A stretch of 11,967 nt of DNA from Betaproteobacteria bacterium (GTDB lineage Bacteria > Pseudomonadota > Gammaproteobacteria > Burkholderiales > SG8-39), in assembly GCA_029865405.1 (NCBI GenBank), contig JAOUGZ010000038.1:1-11967 (forward strand), given 5' to 3'. The notes beneath the pieces were generated by a model that saw only the letters and a list, made by a program, of their open reading frames with translations, was not told where the DNA came from and did no database searches. The translations under genes were made by a program, and so were the position numbers. Positions within the stretch are counted from its first letter, which is position 1. Each line of letters opens with the position of its first letter. Below, piece after piece: positions 6,483-11,967 of this stretch.

Positions 6483-7577
6483 ATGTCCGAACTGCCGAAT
6501 CCGTTCCAGCTGAAGCGGCCAAGCTGCCAGATCCCGGCGTCGTGGTACTTCGATCCCGGGGTGTTCGCCGAGGAACGGGCGCGGCTGTTCGACGCCGGGC
6601 CGAACTACGTCGGCCACGAGCTCATGGTGCCCAGGGTCGGCGACTACCACACCCTCGCCTGGATGGACCACGCGAAGGTGCTGGTGAGAAATGCCGGCGG
6701 GGTCGAGCTGCTGTCCAACGTCTGCCGCCACCGGCAATCGATGATGCTCGAGGGGCGGGGCCATGCGCAGAATATCGTCTGCCCGGTGCACCGCTGGACC
6801 TACGACCTGCACGGCGCGCTCCTCGGCGCGCCGCACTTCCCCGAGAGCCCGTGCGTGAAGCTCGCGTCCACGCCGCTGACGCGCTGGAACGGGCTGCTGT
6901 TCGCCGGGTCGGCGGATCCGGCGCGCGCCCTCGCCGGCATGGATACGTCGGACTGGGACTTCTCGGGCTACGTGCTCGACCGCGTGATGGTCGACGAGTA
7001 CGACGTCAACTGGAAGACCTTCATCGAGGTCTACCTGGAGGTCTACCACGTCGATCCCTTCCACCCGGGCCTCGGCAACTTCGCCGACTGCAACCAGTGG
7101 CACGTGCACTACGGCGAGGACTGGTCGGTGCAGGTGACGCAGGCGAAGGCCGGCCTGGGCAAGCCCGGCACGCCGGTCTATCGCAAATGGCACGAGGCCT
7201 GCCTGAAGCACCTTGCGGGCCGCGCGCCCAAGCAGGGTGCGCTGTGGATGTCCTGGTTCCCGGGCTTCATGCTCGAGTGGTATCCCAACGTGCTTATCGT
7301 GAGCCAGCTGCTGCCGCGCTCGCCCACGCGCACCACCAACGTGGTCGAGTTCTACTACCCGGAGGAGATCGCGCTCTTCGAGCGCGGGTTCGTCGAGGCG
7401 CAGCAGGCCGCGTACGTCGAGACCGCGCTCGAGGACAACGACATCTGCCGGCGCATGGACCGCGGCCGGCACGCGCTGTGGACGCAGGGCCTGGACGACG
7501 CGGGCCCGTACCAGTCGCCGATGGAGGACACGATGGTACATTTCCACGAATGGCTGCGGCGCAAGCTGGGGCGCTGA
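6483..7577 (+). CDS. Rieske [2Fe-2S] non-heme iron oxygenase, alpha subunit
   Basis: 364 residues. The N-terminal Rieske domain has the cluster ligands C81-x-H83 (NVCRHRQSMM) and C100-x2-H103 (IVCPVHRWTYD). The catalytic domain has NWKTFIEVYLEVYHVDPFH (176-194), supplying the two iron-binding His, H189 and H194; the third ligand is probably an Asp in the LEDNDICRRMDRG segment (316-328). It should hydroxylate or demethylate an unidentified substrate with O2 and electrons from a reductase. No reductase, ferredoxin or beta subunit gene is in the window. The residue three before H189 is Glu (E186), where classic naphthalene-type dioxygenases have Asp. The open frame extends far upstream but crosses xseB and ispA; the ATG at 6483 is the first after the promoter-like TAGAAT and starts a family-like N-terminus. 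The next gene starts within its last codons. Family certain; substrate unknown. Confidence 0.92.
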   Translation: MSELPNPFQLKRPSCQIPASWYFDPGVFAEERARLFDAGPNYVGHELMVPRVGDYHTLAWMDHAKVLVRNAGGVELLSNVCRHRQSMMLEGRGHAQNIVCPVHRWTYDLHGALLGAPHFPESPCVKLASTPLTRWNGLLFAGSADPARALAGMDTSDWDFSGYVLDRVMVDEYDVNWKTFIEVYLEVYHVDPFHPGLGNFADCNQWHVHYGEDWSVQVTQAKAGLGKPGTPVYRKWHEACLKHLAGRAPKQGALWMSWFPGFMLEWYPNVLIVSQLLPRSPTRTTNVVEFYYPEEIALFERGFVEAQQAAYVETALEDNDICRRMDRGRHALWTQGLDDAGPYQSPMEDTMVHFHEWLRRKLGR

Positions 7578-8398
7578 GCGCCCTCGTATCCCCCGAAGAA
7601 CTTTCCCGCCACCCCGAGTGGCGCGTGTTCGATTGCCGGCACGACCTCATGAAGCCCGAGGCCGGCGGGCAGCTGTACCGCGAATCCCACATTCCCGGCG
7701 CCACATTCGCGCACCTCGACCGCGATCTCTCGGCGCCGAAGAGCGGAAAGAATGGCCGCCATCCGTTGCCGGAGCCTGCGCGCTTCATCGCCTGGCTGGG
7801 TGCGCAGGGACTGAAAGCCTCGGACACGGTCGTGTGCTACGACGGCGGGACCGGCGCCATGGCGGCGCGGCTGTGGTGGATGCTGCGCTGGGTCGGTCAC
7901 GACGCGCTCGCCGTGCTCGACGGCGGCTTCGCCAGGTGGGTGAAGGAAGGGCGGCCGGTGACGGCCGAAGTGCCGCAATTCGCGACCACGACCTACGCCG
8001 CAAAGCCCAGGCCGGAGCTGGCCGTCGACGTGGCTCACGTCGCGAAGTACCTCGGCAAGGCGACCGTGCTCGACGCGCGCTCGCCGGCGCGCTGGCGCGG
8101 CGAGTCCGAGCCGATCGACCCGGTCGCCGGCCGCATTCCCGGCTCGCGCAACCGATTCAGCAACGACAACCTGACGCCGGAGGGCGTATTCAAGTCCGCG
8201 GCGCAGCTGAAGCAGGAGTTCGCCGCGGCGCTGCAGGGCCGGCCGGCGAACGAAGTGATCCATTCCTGCGGCTCCGGCGTCGCCGCCTGCCACAACCTCC
8301 TGGCGATGGAGGTCGCGGGCCTGCACGGCGGGCGCCTGTACGCCGGCTCGTGGAGCGAGTGGATCGCCGATCCGGCGCGCCCGCGTGAGCGCGGCTGA
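7550..8398 (+). CDS. Sulfurtransferase, rhodanese type (3-mercaptopyruvate/thiosulfate)
   Basis: 282 residues from the ATG at 7550, with two rhodanese domains. The N-terminal, non-catalytic domain carries VFDCRHDL, ESHIPGATFAHLDRDLSAP and CYDGGTGAMAARLWWMLRW. The C-terminal domain carries VLDARSPARWRGE, GRIPGSRN and the active loop HSCGSGVAACHNL with catalytic Cys240. The loop CGSGVAA is close to the CGSGVTA of SseA-like 3-mercaptopyruvate sulfurtransferases, so mercaptopyruvate is the more likely donor, but thiosulfate cannot be excluded. It forms a Cys persulfide and passes sulfane sulfur to an acceptor such as cyanide or a thiol. No signal peptide, so cytoplasmic. The start overlaps the Rieske 3' end by 28 bases without a Shine-Dalgarno; no other ATG or GTG lies between it and the first conserved residues (LVSPEEL). 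The stop overlaps the DUF2784 start. Confidence 0.9.
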   Translation: MAAAQAGALSALVSPEELSRHPEWRVFDCRHDLMKPEAGGQLYRESHIPGATFAHLDRDLSAPKSGKNGRHPLPEPARFIAWLGAQGLKASDTVVCYDGGTGAMAARLWWMLRWVGHDALAVLDGGFARWVKEGRPVTAEVPQFATTTYAAKPRPELAVDVAHVAKYLGKATVLDARSPARWRGESEPIDPVAGRIPGSRNRFSNDNLTPEGVFKSAAQLKQEFAAALQGRPANEVIHSCGSGVAACHNLLAMEVAGLHGGRLYAGSWSEWIADPARPRERG

Positions 8399-8747
8399 CC
8401 TACTTCTCGTCCTTCACTTCGCGATCGTCGTTTTCATCGCCGGCGGGCTGGTGCTGACCTGGGTCGGCGCGCTTGCGTCGTGGGCCTGGGTGCGCAATCC
8501 ATGGTTTCGCTACCTGCACCTCGCGGCGATCGCCTTCGTTGCGCTGGAAGCGGTGATCGGCATGACCTGCCCGCTCACGGTTTGGGAGGATGCACTGCGC
8601 GGCGGCGGGAGCGGCGAGTCGTTCGTGGGCAGGTGGGTGCGGTACCTGCTCTACTACCGCGCGCCGGAGTGGGTCTTCACGACGCTCTACGCCGTGTGGG
8701 CGGCGGCAACGCTCGTCACGCTGCGCTTCGTGCCGCCTCGGCGCTGA
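8385..8747 (+). CDS. DUF2784 family inner-membrane protein
   Basis: 120 residues from a GTG at 8385 that overlaps the sulfurtransferase stop by 14 bases. Hydrophobic segments near residues 5-33, 42-61 and 95-115, plus a weaker one near 82-91, suggest three or four membrane helices. DUF2784 hallmarks are present: an early His in a helix (VLHFAIVVF), NPWFRYLHL (38-46), the E-x4-GMTCPLTVWED block (55-69), SFVGRWVRYLLYY (79-91) and APEWVF (93-98). The conserved His, Cys and Trp residues within or beside the membrane could in principle bind a cofactor, but the family has no established function. It shares a transcription unit with the Rieske oxygenase and sulfurtransferase. Its 3' end overlaps convergent hflX by 32 bases. 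Confidence 0.85.
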   Translation: MSAADLLLVLHFAIVVFIAGGLVLTWVGALASWAWVRNPWFRYLHLAAIAFVALEAVIGMTCPLTVWEDALRGGGSGESFVGRWVRYLLYYRAPEWVFTTLYAVWAAATLVTLRFVPPRR

Positions 8748-10005
8748 TTCGCTCCTGCAGCCGCTTCACGGCCTCGGGCTCGCCGCGCACGCGCAGAAAC
8801 GCCCCCTCGCCTTCGCTGCGTTCCTCCAGCACTTCGCAGCTCGCGAAGATCTCCCCGCGCAGCTTCTGCGCCGACCAAGGGAGGAAAAGCTCGGCTTCGA
8901 CCAGGCGCTGCTGGAAAAACGCGACAATCGCCGCGCGCAGCTTGGCGACGTCGCCTTCGCGCTTCGCGCTCATCACGATGCACTCGGGGTATTTCCCGCG
9001 CAGCGCCGCCTCGTCGCCGCCGCGGTCGATCTTGTTGAAGACGAGCAGGCGCGGCACGCCCTTGGCGCCGATCTCCTCCAGCACTTGCTCGGTGACCGCA
9101 AGCTGGCGCTCGAACCCGGGATCGCTCGCGTCGACCACGTGCGCGACGAGCGAGGCTTCGAGCGCCTCGTCGAGCGTCGACTTGAACGAGGCGACCAGGC
9201 CGTGCGGCAGATTCTTGATGAAGCCGACGGTGTCGCTCACCAGCACGCGCGGCACGCTCTCCGGGTGCAGGGCGCGCACCGTGGTGTCGAGCGTGGCGAA
9301 GAGCTTGTCGGCCACCAGCGCCTCGCTCGCCGTGAGCGCGCGCATCAGCGTCGACTTGCCGGCGTTCGTGTAGCCGACGAGCGCCACGCGCGCGAGCCCC
9401 GGGCGCTCCTGGCGCCGGGCGCGCTGCGTCTTGCGCTCGAGGTGCATCGCGTCGAGCTCCTTTTGCAGCTCGGCGATGCGGTCGCGGATCTTGCGCCGGT
9501 CGAGTTCGCCGTGCGACTCGCCGCCGCTGCGGCCGCCGACGCCGCTGCGCGCGCGGTCCTTCGGCCCGGCCTGCTTGGCGGCTTCGCGCATCCTCGGTCC
9601 CATGTAGCCCAGGCGCGCGATCTCGACCTGCGCGCGCGCGGCGTTGGAGCGCGCGTGGCGGTGGAAGATCTCGAGGATCACCATGGTGCGGTCCATGACT
9701 TCGCAGCCGACTTCCTTGGCGAGATTGAACGCCTGCGAGGGCGAGATCTCGTGGTCGACGAGGACGAGGTCCGCGCCTTGCTGTACCAGGTCGCGCAGCT
9801 CCTCGCGCTTGCCGAGGCCGAAGTAGGCGGTGGCGTCGAAGCTGGCGCGCTTCTGGGCGATCGTACTGACGACTTCGAAGCCGAGCGTTTTCGCGAGCTG
9901 GCGCAGCTCCGTCAGCGAAGCTTCGAATTCGGCGTCACCGACGCTGGGCAATTGCACCGCCGCGACGATGGCGCGCGGGGGTTTGTGGGCGAGCACTTGC
10001 GTCAT
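8716..10005 (-). CDS. hflX: Ribosome-associated GTPase HflX
   Basis: 429 residues. HflX binds the 50S subunit and, in species studied, splits stalled or stress-damaged ribosomes. Seen: N-terminal nucleotide-binding region with TAYFGLGKREEL (59-70), VDHEISPSQAFNL (83-95) and DRTMVILEIFHRHA (105-118); a helical linker (LDRRKIRDRIAELQKELD, 168-185); then the G domain with G1 GYTNAGKS (211-218), G2 FATLDTTV (236-243), G3 DTVGF (258-262), G4 NKID (324-327) and G5 SAK (346-348). The linker usually rich in RGPGET-like residues instead reads GVGGRSGGESHGELDRR. hfq, the usual upstream neighbour in gammaproteobacteria, is absent; a 52-base spacer separates it from the hydrolase gene. No Shine-Dalgarno. 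Its 3' end overlaps the convergent DUF2784 gene. Confidence 0.95.
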   Translation of the reverse strand: MTQVLAHKPPRAIVAAVQLPSVGDAEFEASLTELRQLAKTLGFEVVSTIAQKRASFDATAYFGLGKREELRDLVQQGADLVLVDHEISPSQAFNLAKEVGCEVMDRTMVILEIFHRHARSNAARAQVEIARLGYMGPRMREAAKQAGPKDRARSGVGGRSGGESHGELDRRKIRDRIAELQKELDAMHLERKTQRARRQERPGLARVALVGYTNAGKSTLMRALTASEALVADKLFATLDTTVRALHPESVPRVLVSDTVGFIKNLPHGLVASFKSTLDEALEASLVAHVVDASDPGFERQLAVTEQVLEEIGAKGVPRLLVFNKIDRGGDEAALRGKYPECIVMSAKREGDVAKLRAAIVAFFQQRLVEAELFLPWSAQKLRGEIFASCEVLEERSEGEGAFLRVRGEPEAVKRLQERISAEAARSAA

Positions 10006-10057
10006 GGGGGACGGAGACTACCAGTCAAAGCCGCATTTCGGCAGATTTCCCGGCTTG

Positions 10058-10951
10058 TCAGTGCACTCGTGCCGCCCAGGAAAACAACGCGCTGAACACG
10101 CCATCCCGCACCTCGCGCCGCGACAGCACGAGATCGTGCAGCCCGCCCGGAAACGCGAGCACGGACGCCTGCGGCCCCAAAGTCCTCCCCCACTTGGCGA
10201 CGTGGCGCCAGTCGAGCACGATGTCGGCCTCGTCCGAATGCATGGTCAGCACCGGGCACTTGACCTCCAACCCGGCATGCACCTTGTGCTGGCCGGCAAG
10301 CACGGCACCGATCCAGCCGAAGTACGCTGGAAAGCCGTGCAAGGGCTTCAGCTTCAGGTCGAAGTCCCACTCGCCGTCGAAGTCGCGGTGGATGCTGCGG
10401 ATGTAGACGGGCTTCAGCGCCTTGGGATCATTGAGCAACGGAAACGCCTGCCCCATCAGCGCCGCCATGCCGAGCTGGGCGCGCTTCACCGGCGACACCT
10501 TCCAGTCGAAGAACGGGCTGTTCAGCCACAGTGCGCGCATCTGGTCTCGGCGTTCGCCCCGCGCTGCATACAGCGAACAGATCAAACCGCCCGTGGAATG
10601 CCCGGCGAGCAGCACCGGCCCGCCAATCTCGTCGATCGCCGCCGTGATATCGGCGTCGTACTCGGCGAGGTCCTTGCAGAAGCACGGATGCTGGTGCGCG
10701 AGCCACGAGCGGCCGTGTCTTCTCAGGTCGAGCGCGTAGAAGGCGTAGCCTTCTGCAGCGAACCGTTCTGCCATGTGGCGCTGGAAGAAGTAGTCCACGA
10801 AACCGTGCACGTAGAGCACGGCGCCGCGCGGTGCATCGCCCGCGGGCAGGCGCACCAGCGTCGCCACGACGCGTCCTTCGTAGTCGTCTGGGAATTCTAG
10901 CGTCCGCGCCTCGAAGCCCGCCAACAGCTTGTCGGGCTGCCACTCACTCAT
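10058..10951 (-). CDS. Alpha/beta hydrolase (serine aminopeptidase S33 / lysophospholipase-like)
   Basis: 297 residues from the ATG at 10951. It has an alpha/beta-hydrolase fold: oxyanion-side segment VLYVHGFVDYFFQRHMAERF (45-64), LDLRRHGRS (74-82), nucleophile elbow LAGHSTGG (115-122) with Ser119, acid in MHSDEADIVLDW (237-248, probably D243) and catalytic His in PGGLHDLVLSRREVRDGVF (268-286, H272). The pattern with a C-terminal R-x-x-V-x-x-x-IFSW-like helix matches the Hydrolase_4/S33 group related to monoglyceride lipases. No signal peptide. The reading frame is open further upstream, but that part lies in queG in another frame and is Arg-rich; the ATG at 10951 overlaps the queG stop by 8 bases (ATGAGTGA), a typical coupled start. 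The substrate is unknown, and there is no evident link to queuosine. Confidence 0.88.
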   Translation of the reverse strand: MSEWQPDKLLAGFEARTLEFPDDYEGRVVATLVRLPAGDAPRGAVLYVHGFVDYFFQRHMAERFAAEGYAFYALDLRRHGRSWLAHQHPCFCKDLAEYDADITAAIDEIGGPVLLAGHSTGGLICSLYAARGERRDQMRALWLNSPFFDWKVSPVKRAQLGMAALMGQAFPLLNDPKALKPVYIRSIHRDFDGEWDFDLKLKPLHGFPAYFGWIGAVLAGQHKVHAGLEVKCPVLTMHSDEADIVLDWRHVAKWGRTLGPQASVLAFPGGLHDLVLSRREVRDGVFSALFSWAARVH

Positions 10952-11967
10952 GCCGCTGCAGCGCCCACGCAACATGTTCGCGCACCAGTGCCGACGGGTA
11001 ATCGGCGCGCGCGCGCAGCGTCGCCGCAACCGCGGGTTCCGACGGCGCATTACCCAGGCCGACGGCGAGATTCCGGAGCCATCGCTCGTAGCCGATGCGC
11101 CGGATCGGCGAGCCCGCCATGCGCGCGCCGAACTCAGCCTCGCTCCAGGCGAAGAGCTCGACGAGCGAGGCGCGGTCCAGGCCGTTCCGCACGGCGAAGT
11201 CGGATTCGGCGCTCGGCTGCGCGAACGAATTCCATGGGCACACGTCCTGGCAATCGTCGCAGCCGTAGACGCGGTTGCCGATCAGCGGCCGAAACTCCTC
11301 CGGAATGCTGCCTTTCAGCTCGATGGTGAGGTACGAGATGCAGCGCCGCGCGTCGAGCTGATAGGGCCCGGTGATCGCCTGCGTCGGGCAGACGTCGATG
11401 CACTTCGTGCACGTGCCGCAATGCTCGCCCGCGGGCGCGTCCGCCGGCAGCGGCAGGCTCGTATACACCTCGCCCAGAAAGAACCACGATCCCGCTTCGC
11501 GCGACAGCAGAAGCGTGTGCTTGCCGCGCCAGCCGATGCCGGATTTTGCTGCGAGCGCCACCTCCATCACCGGCGCCGAGTCGGCGAACACGCGATGCCC
11601 GAAAGGGCCAGCCTCCGCCTCGATGCGCTCGCACAGCTTCTGCAGCCGCCCGCGCAGCACCTTGTGATAGTCGCGCCCGCGCGCATAGCGCGAGACGCAG
11701 GCACGCAGCGGGTCGTCGTCTTCCTCGTCCAGCGTCGCCGCGTAGTCCATGCGGCAGCTGATGACGCGCACGGTGCCCGGCACGAGCTCGGCCGGGCGCG
11801 CGCGGAGCGCGCCGTGGCGCGCCATATAATCCATCTCCCCGTGCCAGCCCTTGCCGAGCCATTCGCCGAGCCGGTTCTCCGCGGCGGCGAGGTCGGTATC
11901 CGCGATCCCCACCGCCTGGAAGCCGAGCTCCCCGCTCCACCGCTTGATTCGCGCCGCGAGCGCGCCG
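10944..11967 (-). CDS. queG: Epoxyqueuosine reductase QueG, 5' end beyond the window
   Basis: About 340 residues are in the window; the frame is still open at the right edge, so only a short N-terminal piece is missing. QueG uses cobalamin and two [4Fe-4S] clusters to reduce epoxyqueuosine to queuosine in the tRNA wobble position. Seen: ELGFQAVGIADTDL at the start, GEMDYMARHGALRARP, RVISCRMDY, VFADSAPVMEVALAAKSGIGW (carrying the family Asp), and the ferredoxin-like cysteines CGTCTKCIDVCPT and CDDCQDVCPWN, with an additional Cys in RRCISY. A C-terminal HEAT-like helical part ends ALVREHVAWALQRHE. A GTG at 11912 could be read as a start but would remove the conserved ELGFQAV residues, so the true start lies outside. 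The hydrolase gene follows with an 8-base overlap. Confidence 0.95.
   Translation of the reverse strand, partial: GALAARIKRWSGELGFQAVGIADTDLAAAENRLGEWLGKGWHGEMDYMARHGALRARPAELVPGTVRVISCRMDYAATLDEEDDDPLRACVSRYARGRDYHKVLRGRLQKLCERIEAEAGPFGHRVFADSAPVMEVALAAKSGIGWRGKHTLLLSREAGSWFFLGEVYTSLPLPADAPAGEHCGTCTKCIDVCPTQAITGPYQLDARRCISYLTIELKGSIPEEFRPLIGNRVYGCDDCQDVCPWNSFAQPSAESDFAVRNGLDRASLVELFAWSEAEFGARMAGSPIRRIGYERWLRNLAVGLGNAPSEPAVAATLRARADYPSALVREHVAWALQRHE

Noticed and set aside
6432..7547. 371-codon minus-strand open frame opposite the Rieske gene
   Set aside because: The Rieske motifs on the other strand are unambiguous; this frame has shadow-like composition.
10023..10028. TTGACT on the minus strand before hflX as a -35 element
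   Set aside because: A matching -10 would fall on the hflX start codon, and no -10-like sequence is there.
10027..10056. Possible hairpin (AAGCCG / CGGCTT arms) between the hydrolase and hflX genes as a terminator
   Set aside because: The loop is 17 or more bases and there is no U-run after it, so it does not qualify as an intrinsic terminator. I see nothing else in this 52-base spacer.
8590..10095. 501-codon plus-strand open frame opposite hflX
   Set aside because: Antisense shadow of hflX, with Arg/Leu/Ala-biased composition and no family features.
11910..11912. GTG at 11912 as the start of queG
   Set aside because: The conserved QueG N-terminal residues ELGFQAV are encoded in frame upstream, so the gene continues past the right edge.

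Overview
The window is dense, very GC-rich chromosomal DNA with almost no intergenic space. The gene set is FolE2-type GTP cyclohydrolase, an xseB-ispA-dxs cluster, a second Pcm methyltransferase, HflX, QueG, a Sel1-repeat protein and a retropepsin-like protease. Protein sequence style and gene order suggest a betaproteobacterium (Burkholderiales/Nitrosomonadales/Rhodocyclales-like), perhaps an uncultured one. This is inferred from family resemblance alone. I see no tRNA, rRNA, CRISPR, insertion sequence, phage or toxin gene. The window looks like core genome plus a few poorly characterised genes.

Layout. Positions 1-231 (minus) hold the start of a class I glutamine amidotransferase-like gene cut by the window edge. 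Facing away from it are two exported proteins: a retropepsin-like aspartic protease (230-865) and a Sel1-repeat protein (865-1839), joined by a one-base TGATG stop/start overlap. These converge, with a 4-base gap, on a five-gene minus-strand block read xseB - ispA - dxs - folE2 - pcm (6399 down to 1844). Its genes overlap or lie within about 26 bases of each other. It combines exonuclease VII small subunit, two isoprenoid-precursor enzymes, the first pterin/queuosine enzyme and an isoaspartyl repair methyltransferase.

An 83-base divergent spacer (6400-6482) with promoter-like elements on both strands and an inverted repeat separates this block from a plus-strand set of three overlapping genes. 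These encode a Rieske non-heme iron oxygenase alpha subunit, a rhodanese-type sulfurtransferase with a CGSGVAA active site, and a DUF2784 membrane protein. The last one overlaps the 3' end of hflX tail to tail. Further right on the minus strand are an alpha/beta hydrolase and queG (epoxyqueuosine reductase), joined by an 8-base overlap; queG runs off the right edge.

Working together. Dxs and IspA supply and use isoprenoid precursors (DXP; FPP). FolE2 makes dihydroneopterin triphosphate, the shared precursor of folate and queuosine, and QueG carries out the last queuosine step, so both ends of the Q pathway are present. The role of the Rieske/sulfurtransferase/DUF2784 set is unknown and is the most interesting open question. 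Several genes lack a clear Shine-Dalgarno, and some have a -10-like hexamer placed so that transcription would begin at or near the start codon. I found no convincing new defence or mobile system.
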